Positions 50,736-63,311 of a stretch of DNA of 64,000 nucleotides are shown piece by piece; positions within the stretch are counted from its first letter, which is position 1; every line of letters starts with the position of its first letter. Source of the DNA: Nymphaea colorata (taxonomy: Eukaryota; Streptophyta; Magnoliopsida; Nymphaeales; Nymphaeaceae); the NCBI RefSeq assembly GCF_008831285.2, contig NC_045148.1, forward strand, positions 806,001 through 870,000. Reading direction: 5' to 3'. A program made the position numbers and the translations under genes. The notes beneath the pieces are model-generated. The model was given only the letters and a program-made list of their open reading frames with translations, was not told where the DNA came from and searched no databases.

Positions 50736-52284
50736 TGCAAAGTCTTCCAGATAATGATCTGCCACACCAGATATTACAAGAAAATGATTACAGGTAACTA
50801 TAAACGGGTACAAAACCTAGCATCGCAAACTTGGAAAATTTTTAGGCGGGGAATATGCTTTAAGCTCTGCATACCACAGCACCTAGATGTTATGCCCAAC
50901 AACGCTAATCCAAAAATTCAACAAGCCATCAAACAGATTTAAGTTTGTCACAAACACATATAACAAAACCCATCTTCAAAGCTTGTCAATCCAACTTCGG
51001 GTAATGTATTCAGGCCAAATAAACTGAAGTTGAATAGGCCATTAAGGACCTGATACAGGAATGAGCTCACACCACACACCGTTTCGGCCACACCTAGGGA
51101 GAAGTAGATCAGAATCACTAAATTCAGCAAATTTAAAGCCTTTATCCCAAGTTTGTCAAATTGCACCGGCTTCACAGCTGAAGTAGACAAATCCATGACT
51201 AAAATGACATCAGCTTATTCGACCTTCACTAGAACGAGGACATCTCTATATATCTTTATGTAATTCGACAGTGGGAAGAAATTAGAAGAATCCAGAAAAT
51301 TATCAGCATCGTTAAACGTACATTTTGTGAATTTGATGTAACCTCCAAAAGGAGATCGACAAAGCACTGGATACAGGTGATCTGCACATCAGCACATCTA
51401 AGTGACATACCATACATCAATCTTTCATTAATACGCAGAATCACAGGATACAGTTACAATATGCTTGATAGCTGAATATATTCAGAGTGGGATTATCATA
51501 TCGGGGCACAAGAGCATATCACTATCTTATGTTAAACACATGAATAGATTGTCATATTCAATTAAGCTAAATATCAGCTAGTAACCCTGACTAGTACTGT
51601 CAAACCAGTCACTAAAAGGCAGCGCAGACAGTCCAGCCTTGCCCAAGTCGAACCAAAGACGACAAATCAACGAGCAGATTGAGTTGCAGGTCTAAAACAG
51701 GCTCAACCGATTTAATTTGGATAAAGAAAACTCCGACTGAATTGATTTTAACGAACAGTAACGGCATTGAAGGTCCCCAGCCATTACAAAGAAAATCGCC
51801 TTCAGTGTTTCCACATGTAATTCAATGATATACTACCTTTTTCAAAATGTCAATAGGAAAATCTCACTAAGAGCGAAGCACAAACACGAGTTTTCCAACA
51901 GTTGAAACTCATCCGGTGTAAAAGAACAAGATCGAATATCCCGGCGCCGCAAAATCATTAAGACAAAAAAAAAAAAAACACGTGCAAAGAATCACGAACT
52001 CTCCGCCATGTCACGAATGCGAACCATCAAAGCCTTAATCCTACAAGTTCCAGGAACTCCTCCGCAATCATCTCCTCACACGGACCGAAATGCCAAAGAA
52101 AAGGGAAGAAAAGAGGCAGGAACAAAGGAGACAAACTCCAAAAAGAACTCGATTCTTTGCTTCGAGCTCACGACGGATCGAGATCGAATCTCGCGTCGGA
52201 GAAATTTCAGCTCGCGAAAGGAAAACAAGCGAGAAACCGCAGTCACGGAGTGAACTGAAAGGAATGCTGGAACAGAAAAATCAC

Positions 52285-52420
52285 CTGATTTTCATGAACT
52301 TGACGACAACTCTCAGCAAAATCCCACTCAAGATCGTGATTTGGGAGGGTGAAAACTCTCACAATCTAGGGTTTTGTAGGATCTCCGGAGGACGAGGTTG
52401 CATCTCTGGAAAGATGGAGA
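52285..52420 (-). other. Probable 5' leader exon of the RING-CH gene
   Basis: Downstream of the TATA box, the minus strand has a leader ending ATGAAAATCAG|GTGATT (donor at 52284). Joined to the acceptor at 50758 (GTGTGGCAG), its ATG (52295) opens a 16-codon frame that ends past the main ATG, that is, an overlapping upstream reading frame. The splice is inferred from signals only. Confidence 0.45.
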
Positions 52421-52445
52421 GGGGGCGAAGAGGACCGAGTGCGCA

Positions 52446-52457
52446 GATATATATAGG
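52446..52457 (-). promoter_or_regulatory. TATA box of the RING-CH gene
   Basis: The minus strand reads CCTATATATATC, preceded by ATCTTTG. It lies about 150 bases before the leader ATG. The context matches the DWF5 TATA region apart from one C. Confidence 0.6.
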
Positions 52458-52559
52458 CAAAGATGGCGCCCGTGCAGTTCCCACGCGTCAAAGAGGAGAA
52501 CGGCCTCCCGTAACGAAACGGGTCATGGATGTTCGCCTCGGCCCGTAAGTTGATGGTTC

Positions 52560-53002
52560 TCCGACTCCTCGTTCAGTAGTAGATACGGATCAAAATTCAA
52601 ATCCAATATAATAGTTTTTTTGGCCACTTTGTATCATATTCAATATTTTTTTTTTTCTTTGGCACTTTTTAACTTTTAAGGCCATTGGGTTATATCAAGG
52701 TTAATTCCAGTGCGTAGAAGTTGTTTAGCAACAATAAAACTCGCACTAAAAAGATTCATAAAACAATATTACAAGTGTTTCATGAATTACTCAATTTTTT
52801 TATATAATTCTTATAGGGTCCTTAGTGTCACATATTTATTCCTCACATTGTTATCATAAATTGTTCACCCTATATGCAAATGTTATATGTTTTGATTACA
52901 CATTGTACAATTTGAAAAATGTAAATTAAAATTTATATTTTGACTTTAAAAAGGTAACCCTGTACATTCTACATGGCACTTGAGAGAGAGAGAGAGAAAT
53001 TG
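52560..53002. other. Intergenic, no gene seen
   Basis: AT-rich DNA upstream of the RING-CH promoter, ending in a short (GA)n run at 52982-52997. Confidence 0.5.
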
Positions 53003-53360
53003 GTAAAAACCATACACTTAGGTTAGGAATAAAAACTAGACCTTTTATTTTTTTTTTGTTACTTTAAGTAAAATATAAACATCCTAATATGTTTGTAAAA
53101 ACTATTTTGATATAAAATCAAGTTGCTTTTACGAAAAATGTTAATTTTGCTATTATCAAAATGTTGATTCTATGAAAGCCATTCATTTTTGTTTATTATA
53201 AAAACACTATTAAAACTCAAAAAATGATAACTCGATATATATTTTGCGTCAACCTATCCTTAAGGTCATATTAGTAATGTTAAATTTCGAAAAAAAAAAG
53301 GAATTTTGAAATCATATTTAAAGGGTCTAGTTTTTATCCCTAACCTATTGGTATTGTTTA
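53003..53360. mobile_element. AT-rich MITE with long inverted ends
   Basis: Left end TAGGTTAGGAATAAAAACTA and right end TAGTTTTTATCCCTAACCTA form near-perfect inverted repeats of about 30 bp, with GACC/GGTC inside. The interior is AT-rich and non-coding. A (GA)n run lies directly left and a (TA)n run directly right. Relatives are at 61340-61675 and, partly, 54780-54870. Confidence 0.7.
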
Positions 53361-55307
53361 TTTATATATATATATATAGTGTGAGAAAGAGGGAGAATTG
53401 GTAAAATTTTAATGCATCATTAAAAAAAAAGAGAGAAAAAAGAGAGAGAGAGAGAGAGAGAGTCCAATGGATTATGAAATATTAGTTACTTTCTATCACA
53501 ATCAATTTGGGAAAGGAAGCAACATTGTGGACATTTGCTTAGAAATTTAGTTAATTAACAAACAGCACCAACAATGCTGCGTTCCATAACTGGCTAGTGC
53601 TGGACTACGTGTGCACTCGTTATTGCCATTGTTTAATCAACTCATGCCACTTGCAATATTCCATCAACTGTCCATGTAAACATTTTTGAAGTTCTTTTTC
53701 TCCGATTCAAGAAAGACACGGCACGACTTTTTCCTTCTTTTATTTTAGTGCACTCGTGTGATGACCTTTAATTTAATGTTTATGTCATACGCGTTATTTC
53801 GCGATATTTACCTTTAAAAAAGAATTTAAAAATACAATGTTTGTGCTGGCACGTTGAAATTTGAGCATTTCTCGTATTTTCCATTAGTAAGTGAGACGTT
53901 GATTGTAGAGAGAAAGTCAATACTTTGAGTGATCTAGAAGAATTTAATTTAATTTAATTTTTTTTATTTTCATATTTGCTTATGAGAATATATCCTTTTT
54001 TCCTCCTTTCTTCCAAAACAAGGTTGCTCAAATCAAGACGTTGTAATGCGGTTAACATAAAAAACGATGCATATGAGATGTTGGCACACTTGTGGGGTTA
54101 AAGAACGAGCGCTCGAGCCGCTGCTTGTGGCTCGGCTAGGTGAGTTTGGCGTGGTTTTTGTAATATTTCAGAAATTTAATCTCGTATTGAAAATGGTGAT
54201 ATGAAGGGGATCATCAAAAACATGATTGTCCTGGTTTCTAGTTTTTTGGAGTTGAAATTGAAACTAAGAGGAGGTGGGTTGGGATACACCGAACCAGAAA
54301 CCCAAGTTCAAGAGTGGGTCGAGTTGTTACAGTTTTGCACTTGTACGAGACGTGAGCCGATGAGTATGAAAAGGAGCGGCTTCGCTCATTTTGGTACTTA
54401 AATAACACACGAGCCGACAAGCAAATGCAAGAGCGGCTCAGCTAGAGTCATTAATATTTCAATATGTTTATCTATTGCATGCGCACATGGAGGAGGGGAG
54501 AACATGGTGTCCGGGGCCAGCGCCCAACCTGAAGATACAATTTTGTGGAGGACAATTGTGTTCAGGACGGGAATCCCGACCGTTAGTGGAGCCTTGTGCC
54601 TGCCCTCGACCACCGTTTTGGGGCAAACCATTTCTCCATAACTTATTGTTTCCTCTCCCAAATAGGCAAACGCTGCTATCTTTATTTTAATCACTTTCTT
54701 CAAAAGCCAAACCCCTTGAATTGTTGTTAAAAAAGTATTAATCAAAACAAAATATGAGCGTCCTGTAACATGTTTACAAACAGTAATTTAATATAAAAAA
54801 TGATTTAATTCAAGTTGATTTTATGAAAAAAAAAATGTTTTTTTTACTATCAAAATTTTCGTGTTAAAAAACCTTAATTTTTGGAGATTACATAATATTT
54901 ACTAATGTGAAGATCACACATCCAGAAGGCAATATATATATATATATACGTCCCGAAAGGAGGCTGGTTAAATGTATTCCACATGACCAAAATATACATG
55001 AACATCAAAAGTGAACATTACTTAATTATCAATGGGTGTTTACCAACATTATCATCAATTTTATGGATAAATAAAGAAAAAAAAGACAAACATAGCCAAA
55101 GTTGTTATGTTTGACACTTAGATGCTAGATAGCTAAATAATTATCTCATCTATTGATTTTTTTCAAATTGGAAGTTGAGAGAAAAATGTGACGGGGCATT
55201 TTTGTTATTTAGTATTAGTGTACACATTTTTTTCTTTTTCTTATCTCTCAAACACCCTACTTGAAATGATCATGAGTTGAAAATATTTCTTTGCATCTAA
55301 GTATCTA

Positions 55308-55343
<36 letters not shown>

Positions 55344-55826
55344 CAACAACAATATTTTTGGTTGTGTAGGCAGTTTGGGGAAAACCCGACCACAGATGTA
55401 GTTTTAAAAGTTCAAATTGTACGTCTAAAATAATATAATCAACATCGAATGGAGGCAACTGAAATTTATGACCTCTTATTTTTATAAATTCAACACAACA
55501 TAAAATTGCTAATTTAAGTTTTCATAAAATTTAGTCAGTCTATCACTAGATTTCCACATTCATCTTTTCAAATCAAATTAATTTGAACCACTCAAATTCA
55601 TTAGTAAAGTTGGATTTCAGAAAAACAGTATGAATTATGTTCATGTGTGTGTCAGAAATTGAATCATATGTATGTGTATGTGAGCAATTAGTAGGTACCA
55701 AACACTAATAGGGTGCTGGACCTATAAGTTATTATCTTGGTCATTCATCTTACCTCAAATATTATCATCTTTTTCTCCTTATTTTTCTTTCAATTATTCA
55801 TCTTAACAAAATGAATGGCTAACATG
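53361..55826. other. Intergenic, repeats only
   Basis: (TA)n at 53362-53380, (GA)n at about 53437-53461, a fragment related to the 53003 MITE at 54780-54870, and (TA)n runs near 54932-54949 and 55314-55343. The short frames at 54201-54745 show no domain. Confidence 0.5.
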
Positions 55827-55940
55827 ATTCCTTACATGTTCAACACTTGATATTATATATATATATATATATAAGAAAATTGAATTCCTTACATGTTCAA
55901 CACTTGATATTATATATATATATATATATATAAGAAAATT
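55827..55940. repeat. 57-bp tandem duplication with AT core
   Basis: ATTCCTTACATGTTCAACAC begins at 55827 and again at 55884; each unit ends in (TA)n and AAGAAAATTGAAT. Confidence 0.92.
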
Positions 55941-55976
55941 GAATGATGTCCAACATATTCTAGTGTGTCTGTGTGT

Positions 55977-56007
<31 letters not shown>

Positions 56008-56012
<5 letters not shown>

Positions 56013-56194
56013 GCGGAGGGAGGGGGGGGGCGCCCGAGCCATGGTCCAGGTGAGCCCAAGAAATTTTTTTTTTTACATTGAAAAAATCAAAATTTTTTAG
56101 TTTGGCCCGACCGGTCGCTCCTCTTGGCCCGATTCTGACCCAGTCAGTAAATCGTCTTGGCCCGACCTTAGAAAAAATCCTAGCTCCGCCCCTA
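56008..56194. mobile_element. hAT MITE, AGGGGCGGAG family, in an AT run
   Basis: Ends TAGGGGCGGAG and CTCCGCCCCTA are perfect inverted repeats. The interior has CGCCCGAGCCATGG and TTTGGCCCGACC, as in 31999-32193. It lies within (AT)n on both sides, so the 8-bp target duplication would be ATATATAT and cannot be proved. Confidence 0.8.
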
Positions 56195-58056
56195 TATATA
56201 TATATATATATGGTAACTATGAAACTCGTTTGGAGAAAGACAGTATATCACTAGATGTCCAACTATGAAAGCGATGTTTATCCTGAAATCCTTTAGCCGA
56301 CCTCCTCGAGAGGGAGAAGGAAAGCTCCTTCGATCTTCCAAACAACTCATACATCTGTCTAAGATGCGTAGAAACAAAGTTGGCTAATATCTAGCGCCTC
56401 AAAATCAGTAATCCTCAAATAGAAAAAATTATCTTCCCCATTCGTGCACTCCTTATTTAATCGTGAACGTCATAGATCTTACATCTCATTAACAACTTCC
56501 AGGTGCATTAGTTTAAGAGCAGCGACTTGGGGACAACGAAGTTTGCTTGCGCCACACATTCTATGCGCCTTTTACGTGACAATAACCATTTTAGGCCTTT
56601 GTTTAATCAAATGTCAAGGGAATTTGAATCCAAAGATGCCGCATCTCAATCACCTCTCAACTACTTTATGTAAAAACTCAGCCTTGTCTTCCGATGCACA
56701 CGAGCTCTGAGATCTTTGCTTAGCATATCCTTTCTCGTTTTCGTTTCTCTATGTTGGTGTTTGCTTAGATGTGTGCTTTCTTAATAAATGTGTTCTTGGT
56801 TTGTTCATGGTACGCGCTTCCGATTATTTTAGTAGTCATTAGTTGGAAGAAAGGCTTTGTTTATGGCATAATCTTTCGGGCACTAAGGCCGCGGAAAAAG
56901 CGCATGGTCCCCGTCCATTTTGAGGCTCTCCCCCCGCGTGGTTCCACGTCCGCCCTGGCGCACGTGGAACGCCCCATGGTTCATGCATTTTTTCGCATTA
57001 TAATGTAATATCCTTTGTGGGTTGTAGACTCATAGCTACTGCACATGGTGCAAAGCAAGCATGGGCCAAGATATAATCATTGAAGTAATGTACTAAACCA
57101 TGCTTTGGGATCAAGTAATATTGGAAATCCCCACTAAAACAGTGGGAGACACACACATGGGCCTGCATAGTGGGCAAAACAAATTGCTTCCTCATACATT
57201 AATGCCTCATACTTACTTATTTACATATTGGTTGCCCCTTCAAAGTTACAATTTGAAGTTTAAGTGCCTGTTAGGTAGAAATTTCTCTCTTTGACACTGC
57301 ACTGCATAAGTAGGATTACAAAAGCTATACTTGTATAAACTTCAAATCAAAAGTTAATCTGGATTAGTTGAAGAGGTGTGTGCAGGCTCTGTACATAGAT
57401 CTTGGATAAGGAGCAGATATTAGATCTCGAACGAACCAAAAAAGGCATGCTTCATAAGGAAGAAGAAGAGATAAGAATCGCATGAAGAGATCAATCGACC
57501 ATGTTCTTTGTCTAGAGAGAAAGTTGTTGACACAACCTCACTAGTTCCATCCGTTTTCCATTTGTATATCCATGTCTCTTCTAATTTATGTCTCAAATCC
57601 ACTAACCAACAGACCAGTCCAGATCAAGTACTTCATTGGTTAATTCTTCATTGGCTTCTCATCATTAAAACAAAATAAAATGAAATCAACAGCACCAACA
57701 ATTTTACGATATCAAATCCCTCAGTTTCTTCTTGAATTAGGATTTGACATCACTCCATCTACTATATGATATTTAGCAAATGCGGAAGATCATTAGACTA
57801 TATATATTTGCATTACTGTCACTTGATCCTGACTTTCTCACCTGCTGCCAGTCTGAAATAGGTTCGTTGCTCAGTTATTGAAAAAGAAGTTTAAAGTTTA
57901 TACATTAAGCAACTGCAGCGTAAGTTCATTTTACAAGTGGCAACAGTCCTTTTGTTTAAATGTTTACTCAAGGGAAACTGCCTTCGGCGTAAAAACTCTA
58001 AGGGCATTCCATGGGCTTGCATTGCATAAAAACGACCCGTTTATAGGGTTCAAAAG
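56195..58056. other. Intergenic, no gene seen
   Basis: Open frames here (for example 56444-56710, 56769-57008) are short and without recognisable domains. I see no tRNA or repeat of note. Confidence 0.45.
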
Positions 58057-58169
58057 CAGTGGCGGAGCCAGAAATTTTTGGCTATGGAGCACTATGTACT
58101 AATACCTTGGGCTGTCTTGGGCTTTCTTGGGCTGGCGCTCACTCCAGCACCATGTTGACTTCGCTACTG
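58057..58169. mobile_element. Short hAT MITE, CAGTGGCGGAG end
   Basis: The left end CAGTGGCGGAGCCAG is matched by the right end TTGACTTCGCTACTG with mismatches. The interior is a triplicated CTTGGGCT motif. The CAGNGGCGGAGCCAG terminus ties it to the 31999 family. No target duplication is visible. Confidence 0.6.
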
Positions 58170-58372
58170 CTATAAGCAGTTGAGTTTCTTTCTCGTGCGT
58201 GTGGAATGCCCATAATTTTAATTTTATGGAAAGGAAAACGGAAGCTGAAGCCGGTACATGCACGAACAAACTTGAAATTAAGCAGGCAAGAACGTTGAGC
58301 TATCTTGGGCTGGGTGCCCATGCCAGCCCCATATAACGGTTGAATATTCTGAAAATTTGAACAAAACATGAA

Positions 58373-58558
58373 GGGTGCGTTTGATTCTTCATGGGTCTCA
58401 GATTTGAGGGAATCTCAAATCTGTGATAGCTGAAATCTACAGTTGGATTTCAGCTTCTACCCCCAACGTGGATTACAAATCCAGCAAGAAGTGTGGATTT
58501 GGTGGTGGTTCGGATTTGAAAGCCACAGATTTCAAATATGAAGTAATCAAACACAACC
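58373..58558. mobile_element. MITE with GGKTGYGTTTGATT ends
   Basis: Left GGGTGCGTTTGATTCTTCAT and right ATGAAGTAATCAAACACAAC are inverted copies. The ends resemble those of the 18326 element, and both share the TCAGATTTGAG/CTCAAATCTG style of interior. The target duplication is unclear. Confidence 0.7.
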
Positions 58559-58639
58559 TAATTGTCTTTTCCTAACTTGAAACTCAAGTTAAGGGTATGG
58601 TTATAAAGCTAAATCCATGGAAGCTAGAGTTTTTTATGT

Positions 58640-58710
58640 ATATATGTGCGTATGTATATATGTATGTATGTTGGATGCACAAAGAGAGAGAAAGAGAGAA
58701 AGGAAAGTAA
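58640..58710. repeat. TATG/TATA and GA microsatellites
   Basis: An imperfect TATGTATA run is followed by (GAGA)n. Confidence 0.75.
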
Positions 58711-59147
58711 ATTAGGTCGTTGAATACACATGAAACTCGGAAAATTAAACATATCCCATGCTTATCCAGTGCCAGATCTTATTGACAACAAAGGTAATAT
58801 ATTAAGTTTAAATTTATTATTCGTCATGCGCGTGACATTACATTGTGTTTCTAAACTTTTCATTTTCATAGGTTTTGCTTATCAGGTTGTTGGACAAATA
58901 GTACCTTCCCTTTCTTTGAGCTTCAACTTTTAATACTTGCATCGACTTCTCGTTTACTTCATTGGTTACTAAACGTCATTTTGTAATGATAATCTCCAAA
59001 GTCGACATTCTTGTAAGTGGACATACACATTTGAATTTTATAATCGGTTTTATGCATAAAAAGTTCTTTTCAGGGGATCTAGAAGTCAATTAGGTCAGAA
59101 TATACCAACAACTCGCAATAAAATAAGAAAACACCCTTCCTGTAACG

Positions 59148-59185
<38 letters not shown>

Positions 59186-59318
59186 CTCTTTTGTTTTTAT
59201 GGAATAAAATTAGAGAATGCAGGTACAAGCATATTATACTTGGAACGAATCTAATGTTGCAAAGAGCAAAAGCCAAGTGGATCGGCGCTTTTGGATTTGA
59301 AAAAAGAAAAAAAAACTA

Positions 59319-59558
59319 AGGTAGCGTTTGGATGATAAATTGAAAAAATGATTTTTTCAGAAAACCTAGCTTTGCCACAATGTTTTTTGTTAATGAGTTT
59401 TGAAAAACATCTTTTTGTTTCTTCAGTCTTTCATGAAAACAGGGTTTTCCTGAAAGCTCTGTTTTCATGCCATCCAAACAGGTTGAAAAAGGGAGTTTTG
59501 GAAGCAAAACAACACTTTGCCTCCAAAATGCCTTTCTGGGCATGCATCCAAACACGGT
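59319..59558. mobile_element. MITE-like element with GTTTGGATG ends
   Basis: Left AGGTAGCGTTTGGATG and right CATCCAAACACGGTCT are imperfect inverted repeats. An inner copy GCCATCCAAACAGG at 59468 suggests a complex or composite element. No coding capacity and no clear target duplication. A (TA)n run lies at 59150-59181. Confidence 0.6.
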
Positions 59559-59559
59559 C

Positions 59560-60429
59560 TGAATCTTTTCTCGAGTGTTAAAAGACAACCAAATTTTTAC
59601 TGTTTGTAGGACAATGGATGCTGTGTTCACTTTCATCTGAGCTCATATTTCTCTGGTTTCTAGAGATTGCATATCTTCCGTATGAAGATGCGCTTTGTGT
59701 GAGTGGCATATCATGAGACTTCACGATTTAAGATCTCAGAAAATCTGAAACGAAAGAAGAGGACATGCATATGCCTCTCTATGTGGAGATCAGGTTCGGT
59801 TGTCGTTGCATCTGCGGCAACGAAATCGTGAGCACCATGATTCACACATTATGTTTGATTGACAGATCCAGGGAAAGTTGAGACAATGACGCCGAAAACC
59901 CGAAGGGGCCAGAGGACCTCCCTCTCGTCTCGAGGCTTCCTGTCCAATCTGCAGTTGGTGGCATATCGCTATCTTTTGCCGTTGCATTCAATTCAACGTG
60001 TTCGTCCTTGTTGATTGATTGGTTGGAAGATACGGGAAGACCAAATCTTGGATTAATTTATCCATTGAATTATCGCTGTTTTTTTTGCTTGATCTTTGTG
60101 TTTGTTGGGGTGAATGCGAGAGGAAATCACCACTCTAGTGAAAGCCGAAGCTGCATCCTATAAAGTGACACATCCCTCTACTATGCTACTATGCTTCAAC
60201 TGCTTATTTTTGTTGTTCATTTACAGTATAAAGAGTTGATTCCTTGAGAGTTCGAAACAGAAATTGACTGCCTGTCAACCCTTGTCCCGTCCATTACAAC
60301 ACCAATCGCCTTGTTTATGTCTCATGTTACTAACACAATGCTTGTTTACCACTCTTCTAAGATTCCAGTTGATTTGACGTTGCTGAGGATCTCTTATGTG
60401 AGGATATGGAGTCCGAACTCCTTCCCATA
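59560..60429. other. Intergenic, no gene seen
   Basis: No domain-bearing frame and no repeat of note; the minus frame at 59790-59987 is short and featureless. Confidence 0.4.
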
Positions 60430-60740
60430 GTTGGAAAGTCATATCTGAATCTGAAATCTGATTTTACAATTCAAATATGATTTGAATCCAATTTTTATAT
60501 TTATATCCGAATCCAAATCCAAATTTTGAACCAGATTTTGCCAAATTTCAAAATCTGAATCCCTATTCGAATCTGATCAGATATTTATGTCTATCCGAAT
60601 CCGATTAGATGTCATTTATTAAATCCGAATCTGATCCAATTTTGTAATCGGATATTAATTTTTTTTCATATCCGATTTTTTCAGATCATTTTGGTCGGAT
60701 ATCCGGTTCAAATTAGATATATTGACATCCCTAAGCATAA
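60430..60740. repeat. Irregular ATCCGA/TCTGAAT motif repeat
   Basis: The words CCGAATC, TCTGAATC, ATCCGA and their complements TCGGAT and GATTCG recur irregularly more than fifteen times within about 300 bp. The block looks like decayed short tandem units, not coding sequence. Confidence 0.6.
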
Positions 60741-61339
60741 AGGGACACTATACAAGATGAAAGTGTATTGTGTCTACATCAAGCAAGCACCGATGTAACC
60801 TTAGACTTTTGGGGCAAGACGAAAATGGAAGAAGGCTTTGGCCTTTTCTTAGGCAGTGAGTTGTAATCCTTTTACACTGCGGACAAAAGCATAAGCGGCT
60901 AAAAGGTTTAATAGGTCAAGCCTTTGTAGCTATGATGCAGGAGTAGGTGATTTTTTTTTTTTTCAAAATTTTCTTGAAAATTTCACTCTTAATTTAATTA
61001 TGGCTTGTAGAGTGAGTAAAAACCTAGCATTCATAAAAGAAAATGGCATTTGAAGGCACATCAAATCTAGTTTTGAAGATTGTGTCCATTTTTAATGTAA
61101 TGGATTTGATTCCGGTTCGACATCTAGGGCATTTTGCTGTACCAAATTCAATTCCCTTGTAATCTTAAAAGGACGACCCCTCCCATTTAATTGATCATTA
61201 TGGCTGGGACATGTGATGTGTAGGAATGTGAAGACAATTGCGGTGGGGCACTCCTACATGTGCTAAAAGCATCTGCTCAATGTACCTGTTGCTGTTTGAT
61301 GTTGACGCCATATATATATCTAGAGAGAGAGAGAGAGAG

Positions 61340-61675
61340 TTGGTAAAGCCCAAACCGCTTGGGTAAGAGACAAAATCAGACCCATGAAAAGTAATTATTA
61401 AAATATTTGTTGTTGCAATCTAACCTTATAGACCTTATAGATATGATCTTAAGAAAGGTTTGGTAAAAAACATATATTAAGTTAATCATGTTTTGATTTA
61501 TAGTAATGTTATTTAATGATAAAAAATAATTGGCTCTTATAACACCAAAATTTTGATAGTAGAAAGATCAATTTATTTTACAGAAGGGGCTTGTACTAAA
61601 GCTTGATTTAGAAGGCTCACATTTTGTTTAAAACTAATTTTAATATGAACTTAAGAGGCCTGGGTTTTATTCCTT
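61340..61675. mobile_element. MITE related to 53003-53360
   Basis: Left GGGTAAGAGACAAAATCAGA and right GGCCTGGGTTTTATTCCTTA are imperfect inverted ends. The interior CACCAAAATTTTGATAGTAG matches, in reverse, the ATTATCAAAATGTTGATTC part of the 53003 element. Again a (GA)n run adjoins the left end and a (TA)n run the right. Confidence 0.6.
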
Positions 61676-61829
61676 ATATATATATATATATACAGTTGAT
61701 ATTCTTTTTCATGAAAGGCTCAACAACTCGATCGTTTTATCATTGTTTATGAAAGGTTCAACTTCAGCATTAACAAAGATATAGAAAAAGTTACCCTATT
61801 ATTTGAAATCTTTGAAGTTATTAAGACTG

Positions 61830-61903
<74 letters not shown>

Positions 61904-63106
61904 TGTTACCTTTGTCCCTTTCATTCCTCTCCATTAAATATGACTTTATCCGTCTGTCTGTCTATTTTCATACATATGTGTGAAGTTTTAGATTGTGGTC
62001 CAGTTTTCCCAACTACCTGAAGCTGTTTTCAAACAAGTCTTGTGGGATGACAAATTTGCGATTATGTTAGATAAATTCATTTGAACAAATGTGATTTATA
62101 TAGTTTCAGACATCGTACATACATCTTTATGATAGAATTTACTAGAAACAATTTTGTTGTTGGATATGTATATATGATTGATTTTTTATATGAAGTCAAA
62201 CTCATATGTTCTTATGAGTTGTTGATTTGGGGAGAGATCTAAACTGCCTCCCTTCCCCCCGCTTTCAGGGTCCAGGGCTGTTTCGAGACTTAGGTGGAAA
62301 GCATGACACTCATCAATTAGAGTAGAGCACATCCGCTATTTGCACTCAAGAGGAGTTATATATATGAAAATCAAACTGATGATCAAACTTTCACCAGTCT
62401 GCCAACCTGATTAGCTACACTACACTATGAGCCCTGTGTATATGGCATTGTAGAACTGAGCCTGATCAAACTCATGATACTAACCGGGTTGTCGGCTCAT
62501 ACATAAATTGGAGAATTTATACATAAGCCGAGTCACGACGAGTCTTGCTTATGAGCTCGAGAATAGCACCAACTACCAACAATCCAAAAAATTACTTGAC
62601 TTCAATAATCTCTCCTTAATTTGGTTCACAAGAAAACTCGCCCGACCAGCGGCTGGTAGGCAGTCCCTTTCCAATTCAAATCTTAGTGGCAGTGGCCCCT
62701 TCTAAGCATGAAGATATATAGGGGAATCGAAAACCATGTTAACAATTTAGGGCATCTAATTAATATCGAGTAACAATGAAGCTATTGTTTATATCATTTA
62801 AACCAAGTTTCTCAAAAGTGGATCTTGAATTCATTTTGCAGACTGTGAAAGCATACACTTAAGTTGTTGGTATTTTTGCAGTGCGGAAGCTCTTTTGTAA
62901 GTTAACATTTTCCAGGCAAAATTCTCTGTTAAGTTGAAAACCCTAAATTATGTCCAAGCGGCCCGATTAGATCTGACCCGCCAAAAACACATAAGAGGTC
63001 TAGTGAGTGTGGGATGGATGAATCAAGAACAGCAAAAAATTACAAACCTCCTTCCTACTAGATTGAATGCATTTTTTTATCTCAAGTGCTATTGCCTAGA
63101 TGTCAG
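61676..63106. other. Intergenic, microsatellites only
   Basis: (TA)n at 61676-61692 and (CT)n(AT)n at 61833-61900. No gene that I can support. Confidence 0.5.
61833..61900. repeat. (CT)n(AT)n compound microsatellite
   Basis: About 34 bases of CT repeat pass into about 33 bases of AT repeat. Confidence 0.93.
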
Positions 63107-63303
63107 CAAGGGCAGAGCTAGAAATTTTTCATGAAGTGGGTCGAATTAAAGTTTTTAAATTTTGACTATGACCAAAATATTATTTTTCAAAATTTTTATA
63201 TAGAACAAGTGAAATTTTTTAAAATTTACATATAAATTCTTTTTAAAAATTTTTTGAGGTGGGCTCAGGGCCCATGCGGGCCGTACCATGGCTCTGCCTC
63301 TAG
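63107..63303. mobile_element. hAT MITE with GATGTCAG target duplication
   Basis: The termini CAAGGGCAGAGC and GCTCTGCCTCTA are imperfect inverted repeats, flanked by the 8-bp duplication GATGTCAG (63099-63106 and 63304-63311). The interior is AT-rich with GGGCCCATGCGGGCC near the right end. It is a diverged member of the 31999 family. Confidence 0.8.
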
Positions 63304-63311
63304 ATGTCAGT

